DNA of 64,000 nucleotides from Mytilus edulis (taxonomy: Eukaryota > Mollusca > Bivalvia > Mytilida > Mytilidae): NCBI RefSeq assembly GCF_963676685.1, contig NC_092357.1, forward strand, positions 17,845,607-17,909,606, in the 5' to 3' direction. Position numbers and translations under genes: made by a program. How positions within the stretch are numbered: the stretch's first letter is position 1; the number at the start of each line of letters is the position of its first letter. This document shows, piece by piece, positions 23,780-34,979 of this stretch. The notes below the pieces were generated by a model. That model saw only the letters and a list, made by a program, of their open reading frames with translations. It searched no databases and had not been told where the DNA came from.

Positions 23780-24459
23780 TAAGGTAGCAATAAACAGTTA
23801 GGAAAAATACTAAAATTTGCCCTTATGAATATTACCATCCCCTTTTCATTGCTTTCTTGCAATATCAAGCTTACTGTTTGTGTCATATATGGGCATATGT
23901 ATGTAATCAGAATCTTCCATAGATTTTATATCCCGTATATAAAATGGTAAAAAATAATTTCTTTTTGGTGTATCCATGGCAACAATCTGCATTTATTTGT
24001 TATAAAATATTGCAAAAAGGGGGGGGGGGGGGGGGAAAGATGTCACATATTTCCCCAAAATTTGGCTAAAAGTAGAATTTCAATCGCTTGAAGTAATACC
24101 TTTTCTGAAACTGTGTAAATATATCATTCAGAAAATCGGAGAAAATCCAATGAAAATCATATGTCTTTCATCTCATTTTTTTGTAAAATTGCGTCAAAAA
24201 CTTCGTGTAGAAAAAGAGTGTTTGTAAACAGAACATTAATTTCTGGACCGATGGCCGGTCTAGCTATGAAAATACGGATTGTCAAACAGAAAACAGCCCA
24301 TAAAACATGTAAAAAATAATCTTGATGCACTTATAAACCATCTTTGAAGGCTAAATTAGCACTCATCTGTCTAAAAATGAATTTTATTACACAATAACTT
24401 TCCTATTTGAAAAATCCACAGTGGCCAAAATGCGAAACTAAACTCCTAACTGTGTATTG
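23780..24459. other. Insertion splitting the Penelope-like 3' region
   Basis: Relative to the 12-kb copy, the sequence is continuous up to about 23775 (TTACCGGATTTGTAATA) and resumes at about 24460 (AGCAACACGACGGGTGCCAC). The ~680 bases between are extra and include a run of 17 G at 24019-24035. No ORF is seen. Confidence 0.6.
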
Positions 24460-24715
24460 CTACCTAAGCAACACGACGGGTGCCACATGTGGAGCAGGAT
24501 CTGCTTACCCTTCCGGAGCACCTGAGACCACCTCTAGGCTTTGGTGGGGTTCGTGTTGTTTATTCTTTAGTTTTCTATGTTGTGTCATGTTTACTATTGT
24601 TTGTCTGTTTGTCTGTTTGTCCTTTTTCATTTTTAGCCATGGCGGTGTCAGTTTATTTTCGAATTATGAGTTTGACTGTCCCTCTGGTATCTTTCGTCCC
24701 TCTTTTATCAACTTA
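24460..24715 (+). repeat. Penelope-like 3' tail (plus)
   Basis: It has the same sequence as 11900-12190 reversed: ACGGGTGCCACATGTGGAGC, TTCCGGAGCACCTGAGACCA, and TGACTGTCCCTCTGGTATCT. The 105- and 84-residue open frames here are translations of this non-coding tail. Confidence 0.75.
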
Positions 24716-24724
24716 CATTTCTGA

Positions 24725-26740
24725 TGATTTTTAAGTTTAATCAATAGTTTAATTGAAATATTCATATAGTTCATATTAGCTATTTAATATTTAAGGTAGA
24801 TTAATGGTATACCGCCATCTTGGATTGTACAATCACAGTACAAAATCGGTCTAGTTATTTGCCTTAATCTGCAAATTTGGAGACAGATATGCAATTCAAT
24901 GGTTACTATTTATAGAAAACTTGTTAATTAATTGTATTATACAAAATATTTTAACAAATATCATTTTTTTTTTGGTTTTAAAATAATTTTTTTCAAATGA
25001 GCCATTTAAGGGGAGATAACTCGTTTAGTTCAAAATTAATAGTTGGCTAATAGGGAATTTTCTTATTTTTACTTGTAGGAAGAAAACAAGTTCGATGACA
25101 CCATGTTTTCTTTTTATTTTCTTAAAACATATTATAAAAAACCTTTCATAGAATTTTTTTATGCACACTAATGTGTTTTTTCATGAACAAACTAACCAAA
25201 TTTTGGCAATTTTCAACGAATCTTAGCTTGAAAAATAGCACGCTGACCCATACTTTTTATTAAATTTTTGAAAAGAAAATATTAAAATCTTCATTTTGGC
25301 AAATTATAAAAAAAATCTGTCTCAAAAAATATATACTTGTGGTCTACCTTAAAATGATATGATTATAAATCTCTTGTATACTTTTTTTTAAGTTGAAATA
25401 ATTTTATTTAACAAGAATGTCTTTAATATTTCTAATATGTGTTATGTTTTTTTAACTTTTCCATTGCCAAACTATCTTTTTTATAATTTTCTTAAATTTT
25501 TTTAAATTCATAATAATTCTAACCCTAAAATTTACAATTTTCTTATTGAAAAATGATAACATTGCAAGTTCTCTAATTATTTTTAACAGTTTAATACATC
25601 TATTGAAATATGTTTGTTGGCATTCATGGAATAGGTAACACATAAAATGTTGGCATTCGAGGAAGACACCAACTTAGACAACTTGTTTTTCAGGTGAGGG
25701 CAAGATCTTAAGTAAACATAATAAGTATAATACGTGTTTTGTTAACAGTAAGGTTTTGTTAATCAGCAATTCGATTAAATTTTACGATTTACTTGATTTG
25801 TTCATTATTTTTTTTATCTGATATTGCTTAGACCTACATCTGAAAGTGCAACCTCAATCGTGCAAGGCTTTGTATACTTTAAACGAAATGACAACTGAAG
25901 AATTGTGAAATGCAAATCAACATGAATGAATTTAATGTATACTTGATGGTACGAGTAACAGGCGTAGTCAATTCAAATTGAACACTCTACAATATTTTCT
26001 AAGAGATAAAGGGAAAATGAAAGAATCATCGGTTACAGAAATTTTCAATTCGACGACATCAAGAATGTTTATTATTTCAATCTGTAGTTATAACAACCAC
26101 CACTGTCGATACGGTGTATTGGATTATTATTAAGAGTCAAACTTCACAGAAAAGCATTATAATGCCATAAGACAAAGTTCAATTCATGTATTATATAACG
26201 TATATTTGTATGGTACTATAGATAAGGCCTTCAATCATGAACTTAAACTACCGGCTAACCAGTTAATCGGTCGAACGATTATCCGAGTAACCAGTAAAGG
26301 CAAAACTGTACGATTTGACAACACTCATATATAAATTGATTAATGGATGCGGTTGACAAAGTCATGTTTGTGATTAATTCCAAATCATCATCTGTTAGAA
26401 GTTCCAATTTTCTTTTCTTTTCTAGCTTTATCGGTTTTGTTGTGAGTATTGAGACGAAATCCATCTAACTTTTGTTTGCACAACAAAACCGACTCACTAA
26501 ATTCTACGAATTTCAAAGTTACTTGTTCTAAATCACATGTTTAGTGAATACTTTCAATGACATGTCTGTAAAGCGATTAACATTCTGCAGTTGATGAACG
26601 AAGGTAATGTCATATAACGTCTCGTCCATTGTTTTTAAAAGTTCATTGGAAGGTACCAAAACCTAGTTGATAAATACTCCATATAAACGTTTCAAATAAA
26701 ACATGATGCATACATTATCGGTACTGACGTCATTTGTCCT
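24725..26740. other. AT-rich intergenic DNA
   Basis: No convincing gene. The minus-strand frame 26279-26464 (MDFVSILTTKPIKLEKKRKL and on) starts immediately after an acceptor-like AAAAGTTAG and is less AT-biased than its neighbours. It could be an exon, but it has no recognisable domain, no clear donor and no paralogue in the window. Confidence 0.4.
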
Positions 26741-27703
26741 CTTAATTGTGTGTTATATTGTTGTTTTATTTGTCTTTGTTTAGTCCAGTTTTGGAAATAT
26801 TCTTTTGGCGTGGCTTGGCACTTATTCAACACGCTTTTGTGTTATTGTGATTAGATCATTTTTTGTATTCTTGTCTTTCATATTTGCTTATGTGTTTTGT
26901 CTATATGACAATTTTGTTTTTTGTCTCACCTTAACGGGGTCACAAAGTGAGACATAGGTATGCTATTTCCGGCGTCGGCGTCGGCTTCAAAAATGTATTG
27001 GTTAGTGATTAGTGTAGTTTATGGTGAACCACTAGTGGTAGGTCACTGATATATAGTATGTATCGAACATCTTAGTTCCATGGATATGATTTGGCCTTGC
27101 TCCCTCAGTCTTGATATATTGACTTTAAAACTGTTGCTTGATTTACATGTATTAGTTTGTAATTAGGTCAGTTCATGGGAAGGTTATTAGGTCAGATCAT
27201 GGGAAACCACTTGTGGTAGACCAATGTCAATTAGTATTCCATTTTATAAGCATCGACATATCTCATTTCTATGGAAGTTATTTGGCCCCGCCCCTCCCCT
27301 CAGTCATGATATATTGACTTTGAAACTTTACCTCAGTTACAAGAAGTAGGTCAATGTTAATTGGTATGCAGTTGTATAAGCATTCTCACATCTCTTTTTA
27401 TAAAAAAAAGTATTTGGCCATGATCTTGCAGTCATGGTCTTTTGACGTTGAAACTTAGTTAGGTCGATGCCTCTGCTGGTGGATATTACAAGCCCAGTAG
27501 CCAGTACTTCGACATGAAATACTGATTGTTTGCTGTTATTCAATTTTGCTGTTACAAAATGAATTATTGTAAATTAAGGAATGCATCTCCCTCGTGAAAA
27601 GCTCTGATTTCTTCCATGGTTTTGGTTTTACTTTTTGTACCTTTTTATGTTAGAGATCTTCAGTTTTTTAGTAAGCTTTTGGTTTTCTTATATATTGCCT
27701 CGA

Positions 27704-27747
27704 GCATCACTGAAGAGACATTTCTTGTCGAAATGCGCATCTGGTGC
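27704..27747 (+). ncRNA. Hammerhead ribozyme, variant with covarying stems
   Basis: It reads GCAUCA, CUGAAGA, GACA-UUUCU-UGUC, GAAA, AUGCGCAU, C, UGGUGC. The core is intact because position 7 of the CUGANGA box is free. Compared with the 8.4-kb copy, stem I changed on both strands (GCAUCA/UGGUGC) and stem III changed on both sides (AUGCGCAU), which preserves pairing. Predicted cleavage is between 27741 and 27742. It lies in a dispersed repeat also present in segmental copy 2 (51812). Confidence 0.82.
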
Positions 27748-27965
27748 AGAAAAATTGGTACTGTTTATGTTTTTACATGTATCAGTTTGTGAATAGATCA
27801 GTGAAAGATGAACCGGTCATGTTTAATCTATGATATATATTATGCCAATTTATTGTCATTTGCAAGTATCGTTGCCACGGAGATTATGTTAATGTCCTCA
27901 ACCTCTCATCATGATTCATTGACTTTGAAACTTTTACATAGTTTACAAGTTAATAAAACTGAGAA

Positions 27966-28440
27966 TGGAAATGGGGAATGTGTCAAAGAGACAACAACCC
28001 GACCATAGAGCAGACAACAGCCGAAAGCAACCAATGGATCTTCATTGCAACGAGAAACTCACGCACCCGGAGGAGTCCTTCAGCTGGACCCTAAACAAAT
28101 ATGTAACTAGTTAAGTGATGATGGACGTCATACTAAACTCTTAATTATACACAAGAAACTAGAATTAAAAATCATACAAGACTAACAATGGCCAGAGGCT
28201 CCTGACTTGGGACAGGCGCAAAAATGTGGCGGGGTTCAACATGTTTTTTTTTTTTTTATCTCAACCATCCTCCTATACCTCTACCCAATGTAGAAAAACA
28301 AACGCACGACGATACGCATAGTAAAACTCAGTTGAAGAGAAGTCCGAGTCCGATGTCAGAATAGGTTACAAAAGAAACTAAACAAAATGACAATATTACA
28401 TAAATTAACAATGGACAATAGCAGTTACTGACATTTGTTT
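27966..28440 (+). repeat. Dispersed repeat family B, full-length copy
   Basis: It starts AATGGAAATGGGGAATGTGT, contains CCAGAGGCTCCTGACTTGGG, GTGGCGGGGTTCAACATG and AAGTCCGAGTCCGATGTCAG, and ends near TTACATAAATTAACAATGG. Other copies are at 43573-44035, 52070-52545 and, reversed, 61995-62465. Confidence 0.85.
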
Positions 28441-28950
28441 GTTTTAAGATTTGTTTAAATGGAACATCTTATGAAAAGTCGAACATATTTGGTAAACAAT
28501 TATAATATCATTGGCACTTTTTATTCAATGGATATTGATTGGCTATGTACCTTTAGTCATGGTTCATTGACTATGACTATTTGCATAATTTACGTATTCC
28601 TATTTCAATTTCAACACTTACATTATCAAAATAATAGAAAAGCGAGAAATATCTCTGTGTTAACAGTTTATCCTTCTTGACATATTTGTTTGTTTTGTCA
28701 TGTTTATAGTGATAAGGATTATAAAGCAATGTTTTTATCGTTTGTTTATGTCTCCTTGTAATGATGACTGTAAGTTTCAAAATCGCACATTTTCCCGTAA
28801 AATGCTTATGTTCTTACATACTCGTCTAATGACGTCATTTATACCAATTGGCGTGTCAGGTAGCTCATTCAGGAAAAAAATGACGTTTAAATATGATCGG
28901 AACACCACATACAAATCATGACGTTGCTGATCAGCAGACGTACAATATCT

Positions 28951-28994
28951 GCGTCACTGATGAGTCTTTTGTAGACGAAACGCGCGTCTGGCGT
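28951..28994 (+). ncRNA. Hammerhead ribozyme within a ~83-bp insertion
   Basis: GCGUCA, CUGAUGA, GUC-UUUUGUA-GAC, GAAA, ACGCGCGU, C, UGGCGU gives a complete type I core with predicted cleavage between 28988 and 28989. The duplicated locus near 56270 lacks this segment: sequence flanking 28950 and about 29033 is contiguous there (TATCTTCATATG). The mobile unit therefore seems to begin within one or two bases of the ribozyme's 5' stem I strand and to extend about 40 bases beyond the ribozyme. Confidence 0.88.
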
Positions 28995-29467
28995 AAGTGT
29001 AAAATTTTAGTCCTGATGTCTATGATGAGTTTATTCATATGTTACCCCAGGTGTGTACTCTAAGCGTTTAAAGAACGCCATATTAGAATTATTGTCATAA
29101 TCTTGAGAATCAGTTTCAATAAAGCTTGTTGACCCTCTTGCTGTCGGAAGGACACATTATGTCCGTGTTCTTATTTTTTGCAAGCTTCTCCTCAGTGCTG
29201 TATCTTTTTCAAATGAAAGATCAAACATGGTTATATGTTTCATCAATAGGTCCCAAAATGAACGGTCATTATAGCATGACGTCATATCGAATGACGTCAT
29301 TGTTGGACATCTAACGTCACAGACGCCGAGCTGTCATATTTTCTGACACACGAAATGCAACCTTGAAAAACAACTAACAGCAATAAGATTAATTTATAAT
29401 ATAATAGTATTGACATTTCCAAAGCTAACAGAAACTTTCCATACGTTTGTCTGTAATATCATGACTG

Positions 29468-30352
29468 TTTATAAAGAAAAAAATGTAAATAAAAGTAATG
29501 AACACATATTTTCATTATGAAAGACATTTAGATTTCACTGATAAAGTTAAAATTTTACTCATCATCATCATCATCATCATCATAGTACATGTAGTAGTCT
29601 TCTTCTTACATGAAAATAAATCAGAATATAAAACACCCAATAATTCATTTTTTGTTTAGATCAAACTTAGTTTAACTTTGTACCCTTTAGACCATAATGC
29701 TGACCAATTTAAAATCCGGGCCAAAAATCAAAAATCTTGATACGCGGTTAAATCCATCTTAAAAAAGAAGGCGTCTTTTTAATTCAAATCAAAAAGATCC
29801 TTGAACCTCAATGTAATAACGGGACCGCAATTGATTTTTTTATATAACACGGTAAGATTAAGAATATCGAATTAACGCATAGTTATAAAAAACAAAGTTT
29901 TAAAAAACGGACCAAAAAACAAAAATCTAAATAAACGAGTAGATTATATTAAAGAACCTCAAGCATCCAAGACTTTAGATTGAATCCCATTGACAAAATC
30001 AGCAATTTATTCAAAGAATTAGAAAAGTTAACATTTTGGGCTCTCTTCTGAATTTTCAAAATGTATTGTACTATTACATTACAGACGGAAACCCAGTTGA
30101 AATAGAACAAAAGAATCGAAGCTCGTTGTTAGAGAAGGCGATAAATGCTTACTGTAAAATGTTTACTATAGTGACAAAAAAAAAGTTAATAGAAACAAAT
30201 AAAATGACAATTTTCTTCTCAATTACGAAGTGTTTTATTTTAAAAACACCATTTGCATAAGTTTTCAATTTATCTAGTGCATAGTTAAGCAGAACAATTA
30301 GATATCAAGTCGACGACATGGGTATCTTTCAAGTTGGATGTAAAAAATGCAT
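29468..30352 (+). repeat. 885-bp direct repeat, first copy
   Basis: The block from TTTATAAAGAAAAAAATG to AAAAATGCATATC appears base-for-base the same as 30593-31477, with 240 bases between, so the period is 1125 bp. It contains a CAT microsatellite at about 29560 and a 74-residue open frame whose translation is identical in both copies. A diverged version lies at about 56490-57690 plus 60640-60760. Confidence 0.93.
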
Positions 30353-30592
30353 ATCCGTCGATTTAATTTTTTTTACCACGGACGGGAAACATATCAATCT
30401 ATTAGTTCAGTAATTTTCGTGTCTGCCCTTCGATTATGTGACTCACGAAAAAATTCCAACGGTAACAACTGTATTAAAAAGAGAAAATCGAGTGCACATT
30501 TTAATATTAGGGCGTGTTTGAGTTGAATATTTTGTCTTGATATCGCACAAAGCAAGAACATTTCATACATCGTCTCGCTTCAGATTATATAA

Positions 30593-31477
30593 TTTATAAA
30601 GAAAAAAATGTAAATAAAAGTAATGAACACATATTTTCATTATGAAAGACATTTAGATTTCACTGATAAAGTTAAAATTTTACTCATCATCATCATCATC
30701 ATCATCATAGTACATGTAGTAGTCTTCTTCTTACATGAAAATAAATCAGAATATAAAACACCCAATAATTCATTTTTTGTTTAGATCAAACTTAGTTTAA
30801 CTTTGTACCCTTTAGACCATAATGCTGACCAATTTAAAATCCGGGCCAAAAATCAAAAATCTTGATACGCGGTTAAATCCATCTTAAAAAAGAAGGCGTC
30901 TTTTTAATTCAAATCAAAAAGATCCTTGAACCTCAATGTAATAACGGGACCGCAATTGATTTTTTTATATAACACGGTAAGATTAAGAATATCGAATTAA
31001 CGCATAGTTATAAAAAACAAAGTTTTAAAAAACGGACCAAAAAACAAAAATCTAAATAAACGAGTAGATTATATTAAAGAACCTCAAGCATCCAAGACTT
31101 TAGATTGAATCCCATTGACAAAATCAGCAATTTATTCAAAGAATTAGAAAAGTTAACATTTTGGGCTCTCTTCTGAATTTTCAAAATGTATTGTACTATT
31201 ACATTACAGACGGAAACCCAGTTGAAATAGAACAAAAGAATCGAAGCTCGTTGTTAGAGAAGGCGATAAATGCTTACTGTAAAATGTTTACTATAGTGAC
31301 AAAAAAAAAGTTAATAGAAACAAATAAAATGACAATTTTCTTCTCAATTACGAAGTGTTTTATTTTAAAAACACCATTTGCATAAGTTTTCAATTTATCT
31401 AGTGCATAGTTAAGCAGAACAATTAGATATCAAGTCGACGACATGGGTATCTTTCAAGTTGGATGTAAAAAATGCAT
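30593..31477 (+). repeat. 885-bp direct repeat, second copy
   Basis: This is the second copy of the block described at 29468. Absence of visible differences indicates a very recent duplication, gene conversion or an assembly artefact. The ends are not TG..CA and no primer-binding site is evident between the copies, so it does not look like an LTR pair. Confidence 0.93.
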
Positions 31478-32364
31478 ATCTTCGAAAAATTATAATTTAT
31501 TGTGTATGATAACTAGGGTTACTAGTCTTCAACCACTTAAAAAATCTAGTCTGCCTTTCCACGAAATATTTAATTAGAATTTTTTTAAATGTTTATGAAT
31601 TTTTGAAAATTCCACCTGACAACTGATCAGACAATAGTTTTAAGTTGAATCAATGCAGACAAGATCACTAACTGATGTTCATTAGCTAGTTGATACAACC
31701 GACATATAAGGATCGTAATGGTGCAATGTGGATAAATTTATCGGTTTCCAAGAGCAAAATTGGCAGCGCGTCATCCCTACAATGGCTTCCATTTCTACGA
31801 TTGTGAAAATGAACTGGCGTAATGGGGAGATAATTTTGATGAAGTAGAATCCTGATTGATTATTTAACTAAGTTTCCTCTGTCCTGAGTGTTCTTGTGTT
31901 TATTTTGTACTGTATTCCGGTAATTTAATGTTGCCATTTTGGCTGTATTTTGTATTTTTACGACTGTATTGTCTGAAAACCAAATGTCTTTAGACGCTGA
32001 TGACGCTGACGAAGACATCCCCACACCAATAAACGACCTCGAAATTTGTAGAAGTATTAAAAAACAAAATCACAACCAAAAGCCCTTGAAACACAACGTA
32101 GAAAGTAATTACGAAGAGACAAATAAAGTAACAAATAAAAGACGTGATGGGTTGATAGGTGAAGCGTCGATTTTTATGTATGCAAATCCACATTAAGTCT
32201 AAATGTCACAATCTGGAATAGAACACAATCGGTAAAATTATACATGGTGCAGTTCAGATTTTGTGTGCTGCTCCTGCTCCACACGTGGCACCAGTCGTCT
32301 TGCTGATTGCAAGTACACATTTGATGAAAAGTGGCTTCAGTGATATCGAATTGAAGGAACGGTT
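31478..32364. other. Region 3' of the death-domain gene, no firm gene
   Basis: A plus-strand frame at 31939-32196 contains SLDADDADEDIP and resembles one at 61019-61234 (SLDADDADDAGVD), but the two diverge in frame soon after. The similarity extends outside the frames, so it is explained by the segmental duplication. The stretch at about 32265-32335 (CTCCACACGTGGCACCAG, TTGCTGATTGCAA) resembles part of the Penelope-like tail and recurs near 61810. Confidence 0.45.
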
Positions 32365-33527
32365 TTAAAAAATTTCAACTATAAATGTAAAAAATAAATT
32401 AAAATGGTATTTTATTAAGATAATTCTCGTATGCATACCTAAGTCTTTACATAAATCATTCCTGTCAGCATTAACTAGTGCTTCTTTCATGCGCTGTATC
32501 ATGTAATATTCACTTTTAACCTCAAACCGTGTCTGCCATTCTATCAAACCCTTAAAAGATTTTCGATTGTCATATTTATCATCATGTTTAATTATGTGGT
32601 CGTTAATTCCAAGATTGAATAACACAAGATGGTAGTCTCTTCGAATCTTGCTTGCTAACTTCCTTAGATACGGTTTGGTTAGTACAACTGTAATATAAAC
32701 TTGAGAATTAATGCATCAAAACATCATACATAAGTTCTATACACATTAGTTTTTCTCACACAATTCACATGCAATATTTTAACAAATTACGATGAAAGAT
32801 TAATGCTGACTATCGCAAAATAAAATATAAATTGATTCACTCAAATTAGTTTACTTCTGAAATAAGAGACATGTAGTTCAATTATCTAGATACATTTGTA
32901 AGATAGTACTTATTAATTAATCATTTACATCAACAGTGTCTGAGTAGATAGTTGATGAACCAGGGGTATATCAAAGAACGTCTCGTCCTTTTTCTAACAG
33001 AAGTTCATCGAAAGGTACTACGACCTTGGTGATAAATAGTATGTATCAACTGCACAAATAAAACACGATCGTGTGAAGTTAAGATTATGGATACTGACGT
33101 TGTTTAACATCTTAATAGCGTGCTATTCTTTTGTTTGTCTTTATAAATATTAATTTTACTGTTTAGTCTGTAAACGGCGATATCCTTAGTAAAGATAGAA
33201 ACTCAGAATTGTCGAACTATTAAAAAGATGAAAATACTCAGGAATGAGCATGTGTTCACCATACCACCACAAATCGTGGTGAGGTTAATGAGAGTAAGCA
33301 GTGTATGCACCATTAGTATCAGTAATTTTTATCGTGACAATCAAAACTGATGATTAGTCTTGATATGTTGTTTTTAAATAATAAACGAGTACTGGCGAGC
33401 GAGACTGTAGAAATATAAAAATAAGGTCGAAATACATAAATAGACAGAGGAGTTAATACAAGAAACAGTTCTTTTACTTACTATATTTTTCTGCAGGCTG
33501 TTCCCTTTTATCTGATTTGCTTGTCAT
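32365..33527 (-). CDS. Small stand-alone death-domain protein, predicted three coding exons
   Basis: Predicted CDS on the minus strand: 33527-33482, 32687-32439 and 32378-32365, giving 102 residues. Exon 1 follows acceptor AAATTTTCAG|A and encodes MTSKSDKREQPAEKY, ending at donor A|GTAAGT (phase 1). Exon 2 follows TATATTACAG and is phase 1-1: LTKPYLRKLASKIRRDYHLV, FNLGINDHIIKHDDKY, GLIEWQTRF, then MKEALVNADRNDLCKDL. The LRKLA start, the central Trp and the final ALVNADRNDLCKDL are hallmarks of a death domain (six-helix fold of apoptosis and immune adaptors). After donor GTATGC a 60-nt intron may lead to VEIF and TAA. That intron is in frame and stop-free, so retaining it gives the same stop with 20 extra residues. 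The protein has no other domain, so it would act as an adaptor or decoy by DD-DD contact; this role is inferred from the family. Confidence 0.72.
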
Positions 33528-33528
33528 T

Positions 33529-34690
33529 CTGAAAATTTAAATGATCAATTCTTTATTTTGATTCTTTTTTAATACACTTTTTCAAATAGGTTTTTTCGTC
33601 TGTTGACGCAATTCCACAAAGTAAGAGCTGTTCAACGATTCAATGTTGAATAAGGCTTGAATTGCCAAGTTTGTTATAATTTTTGCTTGATAATTTCAGT
33701 TTTGGCAGTGACCGACAGAAGGTAGGTGAGAATTTAACCAAAAGTAAGATTTGACTTTCATTTGATTAGATGATAAATATGTTATGCCTCGGACAGCAAT
33801 TATTGTTTTAAATTACACAAGTTAAATTCTAGTGCGTAACTTGCATAGGCATTTGAAAAATAATTCCTTATACTTACCTAGCTTGTCCTATTATATAATA
33901 CGTCTATGAGAAAAAACAAACAAAAATTAAAATACGAAAAGACGTTTATTAAAACCAAATAGAACACATTACACTTAAGTCAATCTAATATTTAACTTTG
34001 ATAAAACTAGGTATAATAATGTGTTGTTATGTTGTATAATGTGCACCGACATAATAATAACTTGTGACAGGGCATGTGATTATCATACAGTAATAAAGTC
34101 CATTATACCACGGAGTAGAGGGTATGACATTGCTAAAAATCTAAAATACCATTGTTTTGTCACGATTATTGATAGTAAGCCTTTTTATTGATAGGTTCCA
34201 ATGTATTTGTTGCATTCGTTTTTCTCTGCATATATTTTCCCCGCTAAACTACGTCATACTTACTTTCGCTTTTGAACAGTTATTGAATGTTTGATGACAC
34301 ATTAAGCGGTATGATCTTTCTAAGTTACAGCATAAATTACCTTATTTAGATGTTATAACTGCATCCATTGTAATCCTTTTTTATTCTTTTATTATGTTTT
34401 AATTATCCAAAGGTCTGCTTGTCAACTAGAAGGTCATTTGTTTTTCTGTCAGATTTGTGTTTACATATTCTATATTTAGAGTGTATCGATTGAATTGGCC
34501 TTGCAAACGTTTTCAGAAAATAAAGTCTGTTTCAAATTTGAGCCTTGAGTGAATAGTTTATTTTGCCATTTTAACTGTAATTAATAAAATACTTGCTTTT
34601 ATCTATCTGAATAAATGTTGATTTTAGTTTTAGAAAATCTAGACTGTTTTACCCTGACATTTATAAGTGATTTTTTCATAATACATTTGT
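33529..34690. other. Presumed 5' region of the death-domain gene, no ORF
   Basis: This is AT-rich DNA with no repeats I recognise and no ORF with a domain. An untranslated first exon of the death-domain gene should lie here or beyond, but I cannot place it. Confidence 0.4.
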
Positions 34691-34710
34691 AACTGCCAAC
34701 CATTCGCAGG

Positions 34711-34769
34711 TGGCAGTTAGGTCCGCTGCTGTATGCCCTGAGGTAATCGGTGCCCTGAGGTAATCGTGG
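34711..34769 (+). repeat. 59-bp boundary repeat, left copy
   Basis: It begins TGGCAGTTAGGTCC and contains CCCTGAGGTAATCG-type units twice. The reverse complement at 47941-47999 differs at one base, the centre (G or C) of the second CCTSAGGTAA. The CTGAGGTAA core is the same as in the satellites between the two copies. Confidence 0.9.
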
Positions 34770-34979
34770 TAATGCATCATTGATTAAATACGCACGAAAA
34801 TATAGTTCTTATATAGATAGATCTTAATACCAAATTTTAATGTGACCAAATACCAAAGATGTCAACAAACTTCCCAAATGATTTTATTATTTGTTTTCAC
34901 CGATCATTCATTTCGTATGTACGTGTAGGGTGGGGATGGCTGGTAAAATTATAAACTTTTTTTTTTTTTTTTTTATAAA

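Larger units (their letters stand above)
26571..33170 (+). repeat. Segmental duplication, copy 1
   Basis: From about 26748 to 33170 the sequence aligns, with interruptions, to 50850-63800 in the same orientation. Anchors include TATTGTTGTTTTATTTGTCT (26756 and 50851), the family B repeat, CACCAATTGGCG (28845 and 56162), ACCATAATGCTGACCAATT, GTCCTGAGTGTT, and the death-domain exon. The extreme edges near 26580 and 33000 also resemble each other (ACGTCTCGTCC and AAAGGTAC), suggesting an older tandem event. Confidence 0.8.

Noticed and set aside
24407-24734. 105- and 84-residue frames
   Set aside because: They fall in the Penelope-like 3' tail that recurs elsewhere without open frames.
31161-31385. 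Conserved 74-residue frame present twice (30036 and 31161)
   Set aside because: Identity comes from the 885-bp duplication, not coding constraint; the diverged copy near 57.5 kb does not keep the frame.
29468-31477. LTR retrotransposon with 885-bp LTRs
   Set aside because: Only 240 bp lie between the copies, there are no TG..CA ends, primer-binding site or gag/pol.
31939-32196. SLDADDADEDIP frame as a conserved gene with 61019-61234
   Set aside because: The similarity continues outside the frames and the frames disagree after ~15 residues, as expected for duplicated non-coding DNA.
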